64,000 nt of DNA from Candidatus Pantoea bituminis. GTDB taxonomy: Bacteria; Pseudomonadota; Gammaproteobacteria; Enterobacterales; Enterobacteriaceae. This document shows positions 9,630 through 17,508 of the stretch, in pieces; the first letter of the stretch is position 1; each line of letters begins with the position of its first letter. Below the pieces are notes generated by a model. It did no database searches, was not told the origin of the DNA, and was given only the letters and a program-made list of their open reading frames with translations. The stretch covers positions 124,001 through 188,000 of the forward strand of contig NZ_JAGTWO010000001.1 of the NCBI RefSeq assembly GCF_018842675.1, written 5' to 3'. A program made the translations under genes and the position numbers.

Positions 9630-9951
9630 GATTTCCCTTTCTTATTCGGCTTAAATGTCTGGGTGAGGACAAGTATCTGATAACAGCAAAAGACAAACCA
9701 GTATCTGTAATCAAGTCCTGCTGGCATGCAACGCAACACTGATTTGTCGGGTTGACTCCAAAAGCATCACAGGGTCTGTTGGCCGCCGCTTTGCTCACTG
9801 GCTGCGACGCGGGCGCACAAGACTTTGAGTTGCTGTTTAAAGAGAATCCGAATTTTCCAAGCTGGCTAAACTTGCTGACGTGAGTAAGGTAGTTACATGT
9901 TCGAAAGGGGAACAGCGAACAGTTGTTTTCCCTGTTAGCAAAGAAGGCGAG
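9630..9951. other. Intergenic stretch with a possible lipoprotein-gene remnant
   Basis: Between about 9755 and 9879 one plus-strand frame reads SQGLLAAALLTGCDAGAQDF then FELLFKENPNFPSWLNLLT before a stop. LLTGC looks like a lipobox, but there is no start codon in a proper position. It may be the remains of a lipoprotein gene. The rest of the interval shows no gene. The promoter region of the minus-strand DUF4236 gene must lie here. Confidence 0.25.
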
Positions 9952-10329
9952 ATGCAGACTAAAGCAGTTAAAACAGTAGATTTAGAAGGACCCGCTCTTG
10001 ACTGGGCTGTAGCAAAAGCCGCTGGTCGACTTGATGGAGTGAAAATAATCATTGGCTCGCCGCCCTTGATCCTTCTGGACGGGAATAACTGGTCACCTTC
10101 GACAGACGGGAGACAGGGCGTGGTGTTGATTGAAACTTTCAGCATTATGATCGATAAAAACTTTGAGGATTTTTCGACGACTGAAGAGCCCTGGTTCGCA
10201 ACGACCGATTACTTTTGGGCCACTGGGGCGACTGTACTGACGGCACTGTGCCGGGCTATTGTAAAGCGTAAATTAGGCGAAACGGTGGAAGTACCAGCTG
10301 TTCTCATCAGTAACAAACGTGAATGTTGA
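9952..10329 (+). CDS. DUF2591-type phage-related protein
   Basis: The start at ATG 9952 (MQTKAVKTVDLEGPALDWAV) follows GAAGGCGAG, and fits better than the upstream in-frame ATG at 9880. The product has about 125 residues. The opening VKTVDLEGPALDWAVAKAAG and the later ALCRAIVKRKLGETVEVP are typical of DUF2591 (NinX-like) proteins found in lambdoid prophages and accessory islands of Enterobacterales. Function is not established. It suggests that part of this region derives from prophage. Confidence 0.7.
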   Translation: MQTKAVKTVDLEGPALDWAVAKAAGRLDGVKIIIGSPPLILLDGNNWSPSTDGRQGVVLIETFSIMIDKNFEDFSTTEEPWFATTDYFWATGATVLTALCRAIVKRKLGETVEVPAVLISNKREC

Positions 10330-10505
10330 GATAGCAGTAACGAAAGGGCTCTTTGCAGTATGTGTGCGTAGCAATAAGCTAAAGTCTTCATCTCAACCTG
10401 TCTGCACTTCATGTCAGGAACTTAACGGCTCTTGATTTGTGGATGTACTGAATAAAACTGGGAAATGCGCCTGTAAGTGCGCAATGGAGCATTGCCGGAA
10501 AAGCA

Positions 10506-10527
10506 AAAGGCCTGTATACAGGCCTTT
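10506..10527. terminator. Perfect 22-bp palindrome, probable bidirectional terminator
   Basis: AAAGGCCTGTATACAGGCCTTT is a perfect palindrome lying between two convergent genes (the DUF2591 gene ending at 10329 and the minus-strand gene ending at 10546). It forms a GC-rich stem flanked by A and T bases on both sides, a usual bidirectional terminator arrangement. A binding site is an alternative. Confidence 0.55.
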
Positions 10528-10545
10528 CAGGTCAGGTTGAACTTA

Positions 10546-10836
10546 TCAGCGATAGTACTGATACTTTCTTCTTGAATTGTGCTTCCAGCTCTTGCCCAAA
10601 GCATACGCATGCGTTGGCAGATCAGCCCAGGGATTTATTAACAGCTTACCTCTTGCAGCTCTGAGTTTAAGCGGGTATTCCTTATATTCAGCGTGGTGCA
10701 AATAAAAGTAGCTTTTTTCCTGTTTGGTGCTGAAATGCTTGTGCAAACTGCTTCTGAGAAAGGGATAAACAAACCAGCTATCATGAGCTCCGTGATGCTC
10801 TTTAGCATATCTGTACTGCAGCTTTAGCTTCTTCAT
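10546..10836 (-). CDS. Basic small protein of unknown function
   Basis: A 96-residue protein with an AGGAG site six bases before its ATG at 10836. It is rich in K, R, H and Y (for example KLKLQYRYAKEHHGAHDSWF and GKSWKHNSRRKYQYYR) and has no membrane segment or recognised domain. The high charge suggests nucleic-acid binding, but that is only a guess. It stands alone in the accessory region. Confidence 0.5.
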   Translation of the reverse strand: MKKLKLQYRYAKEHHGAHDSWFVYPFLRSSLHKHFSTKQEKSYFYLHHAEYKEYPLKLRAARGKLLINPWADLPTHAYALGKSWKHNSRRKYQYYR

Positions 10837-11106
10837 AACACTCCTAAGTTTTTTACAATACTTAGAAGTGATCCTGTGCGTAGTAATTCATTATTACCTC
10901 CTGTGACTATTCTGTTTTTGGCATATTAAAAGTCACAACGGGTGTCATTATAATCGAAACTGAAAACCTCTCAACGTTATATGGCTACCGCTATGCAGAT
11001 GCATAAAAATGAAAGTGGAACAGCGGATAATGTCCGTCAGGAAGATTATATACGTTAACTAATTTTTGACAATTACGTGCTTAATTTTTAAGCCACGACC
11101 ACCGGG

Positions 11107-11466
11107 TCAGTTAAATACAATCTCCGGAGACATTGCATTTTTTCCAGCCATACAGGTTCGCCAGGCGCTACCATCAATCCCTGAATCAACATACGCGGAC
11201 TTCGCATAGGCGATACCACGACTTTCAGTTTCGATAAAAGAACCGTTGATTCTGGTTGTGACATAGTAAGCAGAGGCGGATTCATATTTACCGGACAGGC
11301 CTTTTGCAGCAGCAGCTTTAGAAGCTCCTATGACTGAGTCGGCACACTGTTTTGCGGCCGCATCGATAGCCTGAAAGCGTGTGTCCTCTGTATCGTTTTG
11401 CTTAGGTGAAGTACAAGCTGACAGAGCGATAATAATAGCTGGGATGATGCAGTCTTTTGAATTCAT
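11107..11466 (-). CDS. Small predicted lipoprotein
   Basis: A 119-residue protein starting at ATG 11466, with a weak purine-rich site before it (AGGATCC, seen on the plus strand as GGATCC). The N terminus is a short lipoprotein signal with lipobox LSAC (cysteine at residue 18), followed by TSPKQND. The mature part contains two cysteines (AKQCADSV and WRTCMAG) that may form a disulfide. No family recognised. It is one of several lipoprotein genes in this accessory segment. Confidence 0.6.
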   Translation of the reverse strand: MNSKDCIIPAIIIALSACTSPKQNDTEDTRFQAIDAAAKQCADSVIGASKAAAAKGLSGKYESASAYYVTTRINGSFIETESRGIAYAKSAYVDSGIDGSAWRTCMAGKNAMSPEIVFN

Positions 11467-11690
11467 AAAGGATCCTGTTGCGATTTAGTGTCACTTCCTT
11501 ATCGGTCATGTATGAGAACCCTTTAATGTAATCAGTTAAAGTTTACTACTTTTCCATAGTTAGCTGAGTGGCATCCAGGTTTCTTTAAGGATAGGTCGAC
11601 TATAAGTGCATAATGAAATGTTCAATTTAACATAAGATAGGTTATGCGCACTAATTCATTGATTCATAAGGGTATGTCGTTGCGTGGTTT

Positions 11691-12092
11691 TTAAGGTTTT
11701 CGGGCTCGATCTCTCCAGCAGAAGTAACCATTACTCTTCATCAACTTGATTTTTATGAGTAGCTCAGTGAGCACTCCACGGGTGTAATACCAGCACGCAT
11801 CCATACGAGTAAACCGTTCGCCATAATGTACGTGAGCCTCTTCAGCGCAAGCTACATGGTACTGAGCCGTATCGATTAACCGTGCAATTTTTTCACCCAT
11901 CTTATAAAAAGCTTTTGAACGTTGGTTTTGGTGCTCATATTTTTCGCTTACCTTACGCATCCACAATAGATTATTGATTTTCCCGGGTATACAACCAGAG
12001 GCTTGTGCCAGCTTCAATAGCCAACCTTTATTCAGTTTTTTATTTAATCTTCTGGTCAGCATGGCATTTGTAGCAATGTCATTGTTTGGCAC
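11691..12092 (-). CDS. Hypothetical basic protein
   Basis: A 133-residue frame from GTG 12092, with an in-frame ATG at residue 11 (MLTRRLNKKLNKGWLLKLAQ). It is basic and helix-rich, with a likely helical core (KVSEKYEHQNQRSKAFYKMG, EKIARLIDTAQYHVACAEEA). Neither start has a strong ribosome site. No domain recognised. The coherent amphipathic pattern and length favour a real gene, with low certainty. Confidence 0.4.
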   Translation of the reverse strand: MPNNDIATNAMLTRRLNKKLNKGWLLKLAQASGCIPGKINNLLWMRKVSEKYEHQNQRSKAFYKMGEKIARLIDTAQYHVACAEEAHVHYGERFTRMDACWYYTRGVLTELLIKIKLMKSNGYFCWRDRARKP

Positions 12093-12251
12093 CCGATTTT
12101 TTAGAGGATAATTAATATTTATTGACAGGTTTCCAAGTAACTCTCTATTGAATTTGGCGTCAGGTTGCTTACAATTTTAATTACCAGCGCCTGTGTATAA
12201 TATCAATGCATTGCCCTATGAGACATATTTATAAATTGGATGGGAATAGTT

Positions 12252-12482
12252 ATGTTTAAAAATATTAAAGAACATTTTAGTAAAATGCACCCGTTAAGAT
12301 TTGCTTTTATGGCCTTTTGCATTACCTGCTGTGTAATGGCAATATTTGCGTTAACTTCCGATCTTGATATTATGTTTGCCCTGCCTCTCCTCAGCTTTAT
12401 GTGCGTCGTCGTCGGCGTTATAATGTTTTTAATGTGCATTCCTGAAATTGTTAAGTCTCTGTTTACTCCTTCCGGGAAATAA
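12252..12482 (+). CDS. Small inner-membrane protein
   Basis: A 76-residue protein from ATG 12252, with GGGA about six bases upstream. It has a short charged N terminus (MFKNIKEHFSKMHPLRF) and two hydrophobic segments, roughly residues 17-37 and 42-66, rich in F, M, I, V and C. The predicted topology is two transmembrane helices with both ends in the cytoplasm. No family recognised. It stands between two minus-strand hypothetical genes. Confidence 0.5.
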   Translation: MFKNIKEHFSKMHPLRFAFMAFCITCCVMAIFALTSDLDIMFALPLLSFMCVVVGVIMFLMCIPEIVKSLFTPSGK

Positions 12483-12541
12483 TGCTATAGATTTATATAA
12501 TCAGTCATTCATCAACTATATGAACAGGCATGGATGCCAGG

Positions 12542-12784
12542 TTACACAGTAGCTACCGTGTCCACAAGGTGACTGCATACTCTGTGGATGTTAATGTTTG
12601 ACTGTTCTGACAGGGGCAACGCTTCAAACACATTGTTTAAAAGTACCTTTTCATTTTCATAAGCCAGTATGAAAAATATTTGGTTCTTACCAGAATATCT
12701 CACTTCAAATTTATAATAAGTCTCGTTTCTTTCTGAGAGTGATTTCCGGCCCACCAGCCTTGCGTTCACTGAAGCAGTCTTCAT
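12542..12784 (-). CDS. Small hypothetical protein
   Basis: An 80-residue frame from ATG 12784, with AAAGGT upstream at a rather long spacing. The alternating pattern (ARLVGRKSLSERNETYYKFE, VRYSGKNQIFFILAYENEKV) suggests a small beta-rich soluble protein. No domain recognised and no operon partner. Confidence 0.4.
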   Translation of the reverse strand: MKTASVNARLVGRKSLSERNETYYKFEVRYSGKNQIFFILAYENEKVLLNNVFEALPLSEQSNINIHRVCSHLVDTVATV

Positions 12785-12931
12785 TTAAACACCGTGCAGT
12801 TACCTTTGAGATAATTGATTTTACTCTTTTAATATATCTACAGTGAGTATGAAACAGGCTCTCATAATGCACAGCTTGTACATTTTAATCATTGTTATTA
12901 TTCCTGCCTTATTAACAACGGGATAACAAAG

Positions 12932-13483
12932 ATGGTCAGAAAGTTACTTTGCAGGCTTCGGTTCGCATCAGATGTCGCTGTCTGTGAATCTCCTGAAGAT
13001 GACAGAACCCTTAATGATCGGTATTCACTGTGGCATGACCTGCCGCAGGAGCATGTCGTGTTGTTTTTGGACTTTGGCGGCGTCTTACATACAAAACACT
13101 CTGCAGATTATGCGCTGATGAATGTTCTGGAACGTCTCCTTGATAAATGCCCAGATCTCTATATCGTAATTATTGACCCCATTCGCAACAGCTACAGCAG
13201 GACGTACCTGACAGCATTATTCAAAGCTGAATAGTTTGACCGGCTGCTTGGCATTACGCAGGATTTTTCAAAAGGAATAGCTGCATATCACGGAGCTGAA
13301 GAATGCCAGGATTTCGTTTTTACCCACCGAATCAAACATTACCTGATCGTTGATGACGATGCTTACCTGTACCCGCGTCAGTTTCCTTTCATTGTGAACG
13401 TTGATGGAAATGCCGGGCTGAATGATGAAGTGGCGCAGATAATTGCTGATAAATATGCCGTTGCACTGCAGGCGAGTAGCTGA
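12932..13483 (+). pseudogene. HAD-domain protein of the RNA-repair (Swiss Army Knife) type, interrupted
   Basis: One continuous frame runs from ATG 12932 to TGA 13481-13483, broken only by TAG at 13231-13233. The restored product of 182 residues has the layout of the compact HAD domain (PF18143, HAD in Swiss Army Knife RNA repair proteins): VVLFLDFGGVLH, a central LERLLDKCPDLYIVII block, LLGITQDFS, and VDDDAYLYP near the C terminus. The nucleophile motif is normally DxDGV; here the second Asp is Gly (DFGGV), and the motif II region reads VIIDPIRN in place of an SSSWR-like sequence. Lost acid/base residue plus the stop indicate an inactive relic. Such HAD proteins are linked to Ter-type stress systems, which suits the terF gene upstream. 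Confidence 0.65.
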
Positions 13484-13702
13484 CAATACAATGAGGCCTC
13501 AGGGCCTCAACTTGGGGCCCGCCTGGAAAACGGAAAATATCCTACATTAAGTTGATTCCTTAAGCAGGCATGACGGGCAGCTTTGAGCGAAAAGCAGGCT
13601 TAGTTAAGCAAACGTTTCGTAAGTATCAATAAGTTTGTCTCTAAAGAATTTTAAAACATTGTCGATATTTATCACTTAATTCCTTTTTATCATCGGTTCG
13701 TC

Positions 13703-14155
13703 ATGAACAAAAAACACTTTTTTGCGATTGCTATTATGGTTTTTACTACTTTAATCCTGATAAAGTATAATAGTGACCCTTTTCAAAGGCCTCCGACGGC
13801 AAAATATGATGTTAATCCACAGTTAGGCGAAATATGTAAAGCTACGGCTGCTATAACTTTTGGACGTGAATACAAAATCATGAAATTAGATCAGTTAGAT
13901 ACTGATGGAATAGCATATGTACATTACAATCGTCCATCAGATAATTCACGTTGGGCTATCAAATGCAAGCTTGATGGCTACCAAGTAATTTGGGCATCGA
14001 ATAATCCTAATAATACTGGCAGATGGCGTAATGACCCTTTAGATGGAAAAATTCATTACAGCATTAGTAGGAATAGGTTGACCATGATACAGACTTTTAG
14101 CGATGGATCAGTTGATAGCAAAACTTACGATGTCGAGCAAGAAGCGATCAATTAG
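13703..14155 (+). CDS. Membrane-anchored or secreted protein, function unknown
   Basis: A 150-residue protein from ATG 13703. It has an N-terminal hydrophobic stretch (FFAIAIMVFTTLILI, about residues 6-20) after two lysines, so it is a signal anchor or uncleaved signal peptide. The extracytoplasmic part contains two cysteines (GEICKATA and AIKCKLDG) and a beta-rich pattern ending SVDSKTYDVEQEAIN. The sequence is notably AT-rich. No family recognised. Confidence 0.55.
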   Translation: MNKKHFFAIAIMVFTTLILIKYNSDPFQRPPTAKYDVNPQLGEICKATAAITFGREYKIMKLDQLDTDGIAYVHYNRPSDNSRWAIKCKLDGYQVIWASNNPNNTGRWRNDPLDGKIHYSISRNRLTMIQTFSDGSVDSKTYDVEQEAIN

Positions 14156-14479
14156 AAACCTTTTGCTTTAAAGCAATTTCTGCTTCTGGCACAAAGCGGA
14201 CGTCAAAATGAAAGCTACAGGGAAGTCCTGCCACATTAAACATAACATCTCTAATCGACTCAAGTTCATATCTATCTTGCCGATAAACACAGTGCACTTT
14301 ACAATTTTTTTAAAATCGACGGCGTATTCAATGGCAACGACCATTTACCGGGCTAAGTGCTTGGATTGAAAGCGTGAATGGACAAGTCGTACTGGAAATG
14401 GAACGCCAGATTACTGCCCAAAATGTCGAAGCCGTCGAATAGCAACGAGCCCAATCGGATAAACTAATGGAGTGATAAA
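14156..14479. other. Intergenic region with repeat copy and a short coding remnant
   Basis: After the preceding gene comes one half-copy of the repeated palindromic element (14181-14204). Further on, 14341-14442 reads in one plus frame PFTGLSAWIESVNGQVVLEM then ERQITAQNVEAVE and a stop. This looks like the 3' end of a lost gene. GGAG at 14469-14472 belongs to the Ltp gene that follows. Confidence 0.35.
14181..14204. repeat. Interspersed palindromic element, half copy
   Basis: TGCTTCTGGCACAAAGCGGACGTC is the left arm of an element repeated at 15549, 18277 and 18949. In the other copies this arm forms a stem of the type GTCCGCTT/AAGCGGAC around the loop CTGGCACA. Here only this arm is recognisable. 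Confidence 0.55.
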
Positions 14480-14856
14480 ATGGGTTTTTGAAGACAGTAA
14501 TTACTGCAGCTTTGTTTGTCGTAGCGCCCACATGGGCGGGAGATTTAACTGGGCCTCAAAATAATGCCGTTAGATCTGCGAAGCAGTATCTCAGTATGAC
14601 GGGCTTTTCACGGGACGGACTTATTCATTAACTTTCATCGGATGCAGGGGATGGTTACGATATTTCTGACGCTACGGTAGCAGTGGACAGCCTGAATATT
14701 GATTGGAACCAGGAGGCGGTGAAATCTGCGAAGGAGTATCTCAGTATGACGGGCTTCTCATGCAAAGGCCTCATTGAGCAACTTTCCTCAAGTGCCGGAG
14801 ATAAATACACCGTTGACCAAGCAACATACGGGGCAAAACAGGCAGGTGGCTGCTAA
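14480..14856 (+). pseudogene. Ltp-family (host cell surface-exposed) lipoprotein, interrupted
   Basis: GGAG seven bases upstream marks ATG 14480. One more T in the run 14485-14489 gives MGFLKTVITAALFVVAPTWA, a Sec signal peptide. Two tandem PF07553-type repeats follow: AVRSAKQYLSMTGFSRDGLI and AVKSAKEYLSMTGFSCKGLI, each followed by a QLSS-like turn. A TAA at 14629-14631 falls where the second repeat has Gln (LIEQLSS against LIH-stop-LSS), so a CAA to TAA change is likely. Ltp proteins of phages block superinfection, and related proteins occur in bacteria. The function here is unknown, and the stop codon probably inactivates it. Confidence 0.7.
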
Positions 14857-14995
14857 AAACACGGTATGGTTTAAGTGATGGTTACACTCGAACCACCGAA
14901 TTCCATTGCGCCGGTGTTTGCTTCCTCCGCATGCTGGTTTTATTAACCCCGGATAATTTCCGTTTTCCAAGCGGCCCCCTCTAAGGAAATTTTAA

Positions 14996-15151
14996 ATGGT
15001 AGGTACAGTTAACCTTCCGCATACTTGCCCAAAATGCAGAACGACTACTGCACACACTGCTGGTGAGCTTCAGGCGCTTTTTGGTTTTAGAACCATACCT
15101 TCGGGGGCAACAAATCAAAGTTGGTGCCGGGATTGTCGTTCTAGTAACTGA
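14996..15151 (+). CDS. 51-residue cysteine-rich zinc-ribbon-like protein
   Basis: AAGGA eight bases upstream of ATG 14996 supports this small gene. The product has two CxxC pairs, HTCPKCRTT near the N terminus and WCRDCRSSN at the C terminus, with a central GELQALFGFRTIPSGATNQS. That spacing would form a single zinc-binding site. Small proteins with the same layout (PHTCP.C ... FG.R ... QSWC..C) are found in Proteobacteria without known function. A good terminator follows four bases after the stop, so this is a complete monocistronic unit. Confidence 0.7.
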   Translation: MVGTVNLPHTCPKCRTTTAHTAGELQALFGFRTIPSGATNQSWCRDCRSSN

Positions 15152-15154
15152 GTT

Positions 15155-15176
15155 AAAGCCCTCCGGGGCTTTTTTG
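15155..15176 (+). terminator. Rho-independent terminator of the small zinc-ribbon gene
   Basis: AAAGCCC, a four-base loop and GGGCTTT, followed by further T bases, start four bases after the stop codon of the small cysteine-rich gene. This is a standard intrinsic terminator. Confidence 0.75.
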
Positions 15177-15221
15177 CACCTGGATATCACCCGGATCTAC
15201 CCTAACATCTCGGCCACGAAC

Positions 15222-15419
15222 TTACACCGCAGGCGGTAAATGGTGGATGACCGCAACCGTGTCACACACCATGACCGTGTCAAAGGCATCCTGCACGTTT
15301 ACGTAAAGCATAGGGTCCGGCACAATTTCGCGTTCCCGCCATCGAATGGTATGACGCTTCCTGTCTGCGCGAACGTCCGGCAGCAGGCGAGGCACGATTT
15401 CAAGATTCTGCAATGACAC
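15222..15419 (-). CDS. ASCH-like protein, shortened
   Basis: GGAGG stands four bases before a GTG at 15419. The product begins SLQNLEIVPRLLPDVRADRK, then HTIRWREREIVPDPMLYVNV, which fits small ASCH-domain-like proteins in which a K..T.R...G...V..G....V signature precedes an RNA- or nucleotide-binding barrel. The protein ends after 65 residues, where related proteins would be roughly twice as long. The junction YVNVQDAFDTVMVCDTVAVI suggests an internal deletion. It is probably non-functional or a minimal form. The family call is tentative. Confidence 0.45.
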   Translation of the reverse strand: MSLQNLEIVPRLLPDVRADRKRHTIRWREREIVPDPMLYVNVQDAFDTVMVCDTVAVIHHLPPAV

Positions 15420-15840
15420 ATTACCTCCGGTGACCTGCCCCCAGTATCAGATACAACGATCAGTTAGTAATGTCGGTTTTTGACTAATGGGTCGAATTTA
15501 GTCTTAAACAGGTTAGTTATATAGCAAAGCAAAGCGTATCTTTTAAACGTCCGCTTATGGCACACAGCGGACATGCGTGCAGGGCAAGGTCTGCTAAGAG
15601 CGAGAAGCGGAAGTTCGCAATCGTTCCCACAACAGATGAAGTAATTATTAACATCGGCTTGTGTTGATGAACGGGGAACAGGTCATCACCCCAACAGATA
15701 ATTCCCTAATTTGACTGTAACAAATGCCTGCTAGCGTGGATCTCCAGGGATGCTTAAGCTCGATTAACTGTTTCATTAAACAGTTAATGGGTAAGCCATC
15801 GCAATTTTTAGCTTTTAGTCCGCAGAAAAGGATTATTGGG
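15420..15840. other. Intergenic region containing a repeat copy
   Basis: The interval holds the second copy of the interspersed palindromic element (15549-15615) and the upstream region of the gene at 15841. The in-frame extension from 15724 of the next gene (MPASVDLQGCLSSINCF) is unlikely to be coding, because AAGGA is found only before 15841. Nothing else is recognised. Confidence 0.4.
15549..15615. repeat. Interspersed palindromic element, full copy
   Basis: Two stem-loops make up this element. Left arm GTCCGCTTATGGCACACAGCGGAC (15549-15572) pairs GTCCGCT with AGCGGAC. Right arm GGTCTGCTAAGAGCGAGAAG (from 15589) pairs with CGGAAGT imperfectly. Other copies or part-copies are at 14181, 18277 and 18949. 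It resembles a REP/BIME-like non-coding repeat. Confidence 0.6.
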
Positions 15841-16584
15841 ATGATTTTTACTGACGATAAGATACTTGGGTACGGTAGTGCTCAACGGGCATTCTCAGAC
15901 GGAGACGAAATTTCTCTGGATGCCAATTACCGGCGCGCTCATCTTCCTTTGGTTAATCCGTCACACCCTGATGTTATAGCCATTGATGAAGACTACTGTA
16001 TGGGTACTTATACCACTAAACGCAATTCTCTTGTGTTGCCTGTCAGCGATGAGCGTCTGCATGAGACGGCTATTTTTATCGAGCTTGAAAAGGCACTGCG
16101 CAACACATCTTTTTCCGGGAAGATAGCCTGGGATCTACTGGATAAGCGGAAAAAGCTGCTACATGCAACTATAAGTAGCGGGTTGAGTGATGATTGCACG
16201 GAGCATGTCACGAAAGCCCTTCAGTCATTTTTAAATACCCCTCCCTGTAAGAAATACAGGCTTGGCGGAATTTTCATTGGGCCGGTTAACACGGGAAGAC
16301 TGTATTTAAAAGTATATCCGGAAGCAAACGGTGCGGGACACATCTTCGGGGAGATACAGTCACTGCTTGGGCTTAAGCAAACGAAGTTCTTTCTTGTTGG
16401 ATATTTTAACCTGACAGACCATCTCGACCAGCATCAAACGCAGGAACTTTCTACTATCCTGGACCGCTTTCGTAATGAAACGCTTTGGGAAGATGACATC
16501 AGGGAGTTGTGGCTCATTTCAACGCAAGATGATTTAGTATTGAGTGGTAAAATAACAAAAAAGATTGTCAGATCTGAAAACTAG
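15841..16584 (+). CDS. Soluble protein of unknown function
   Basis: ATG 15841 follows AAGGATTATTGGG, a good site, and gives 247 residues. The sequence is coherent throughout (DKILGYGSAQRAFSDGDEIS, LVNPSHPDVIAIDEDYCMGT, GGIFIGPVNTGRLYLKVYPE, DHLDQHQTQELSTILDRFRN). No signal peptide or membrane segment is visible. I do not recognise the family. It lies between two repeat copies and upstream of a convergent recombinase, so it may be cargo of a small mobile unit. Confidence 0.6.
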   Translation: MIFTDDKILGYGSAQRAFSDGDEISLDANYRRAHLPLVNPSHPDVIAIDEDYCMGTYTTKRNSLVLPVSDERLHETAIFIELEKALRNTSFSGKIAWDLLDKRKKLLHATISSGLSDDCTEHVTKALQSFLNTPPCKKYRLGGIFIGPVNTGRLYLKVYPEANGAGHIFGEIQSLLGLKQTKFFLVGYFNLTDHLDQHQTQELSTILDRFRNETLWEDDIRELWLISTQDDLVLSGKITKKIVRSEN

Positions 16585-16700
16585 CGTTTAAGTCCCATCT
16601 GTTCATTCCGCCTGAAGTGACCTGCTTCCTGAATATGACCAGCTCAGATGCCATCAGCGTCCGCATTTGGCACAGGGCTGCTGTTACAGCCCTGGTAAAC

Positions 16701-17309
16701 TCAGACCTCAATGGACTCAGATATCTCCAGAGCATCATCGACTTCAATACCCAGATAGCGGACCGTGCTTTCGAGTTTTTTGTGTCCTAACAGTAACTGA
16801 ATCACCCGCAGGTTCTTAGTTTTTTTGTAGATCAGATATGGTTTGGTCCTCCGCATAGAATGCGTACTGTACAATGAAGCATCAAGACCGAGCTTTTCAA
16901 TCCATCCATGGAATATACGGTTGTATTGTCTGGTTGAGATATGCCGGTAAGAACCGACACGAGACTGGAAAAGATAGTCAGTGCTACGCAGGTGAGCCAC
17001 CTTGATCCATGCTGCTACTGCCTCTCTGGTTCCTTTAGTCAGTTCAAACTGAACAGGACTACCTGTCTTTTGCTGCAGCACAGTCGCTCGACCCGAAACC
17101 GCATGGCCATATGCCACGTCAGATACTTTCAACTTCACCAGATCACTGGCCCGAAGCTTACTGTCCAGAGCCATGTTAAACAGAGCCAAATCGCGTACTT
17201 TTTCTTCCAGCTCAAGTCTGATACGAATTCCCCAGACATGAGATATCTGAAGCGGTCGTTTTTGGCCGATAATACGGCTTTTGTTCCAGGGTGTCGTATT
17301 CATAATCAA
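16701..17309 (-). CDS. Tyrosine recombinase (phage-integrase family), catalytic domain only
   Basis: A 202-residue protein made almost entirely of the tyrosine-recombinase catalytic domain. Visible residues in order are Arg I in ALDSKLRASDLVKL, the beta-hairpin Lys in ATVLQQKTGSPVQ, HSMRRTK as the HxxR box, LLGHKKLESTVRYLGI with His and the nucleophile Tyr. All six conserved positions are therefore present. Lack of an N-terminal SAM-like core-binding domain matches a group of short integrases (about 200 residues) common on plasmids and in fimbrial phase switches. It may invert or integrate DNA in this region; no attachment site was identified. It lies between an unknown gene and a lactonase-like gene, both on the plus strand. 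Confidence 0.85.
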   Translation of the reverse strand: MIMNTTPWNKSRIIGQKRPLQISHVWGIRIRLELEEKVRDLALFNMALDSKLRASDLVKLKVSDVAYGHAVSGRATVLQQKTGSPVQFELTKGTREAVAAWIKVAHLRSTDYLFQSRVGSYRHISTRQYNRIFHGWIEKLGLDASLYSTHSMRRTKPYLIYKKTKNLRVIQLLLGHKKLESTVRYLGIEVDDALEISESIEV

Positions 17310-17508
17310 TCTCCAGTGATTAAGGAGATGTGATTATGATTGTCTCGTGTGAGCGAAAAGCTGATGTAACCCCTCTGGTCAATGAGCCCCCGAAAGCGAC
17401 TCAATCACCTATGGCGAAACAACATGTTGGGAGAGCCGCCAAAACTTTCCCTTCATAGGGATATTCTTCTATTTTTTTAGCATACATTTGAAAATAAGAG
17501 AGAATGGC

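Noticed and set aside
9880..9951. Upstream in-frame ATG for the DUF2591 gene
   Set aside because: The family begins near the VKTVDLEGPALDWAV segment, and the ribosome site precedes 9952.
15724..15840. Extension of the unknown gene at 15841 upstream to 15724
   Set aside because: The added 39 codons are not followed by a conserved start signal, while AAGGA stands before ATG 15841.
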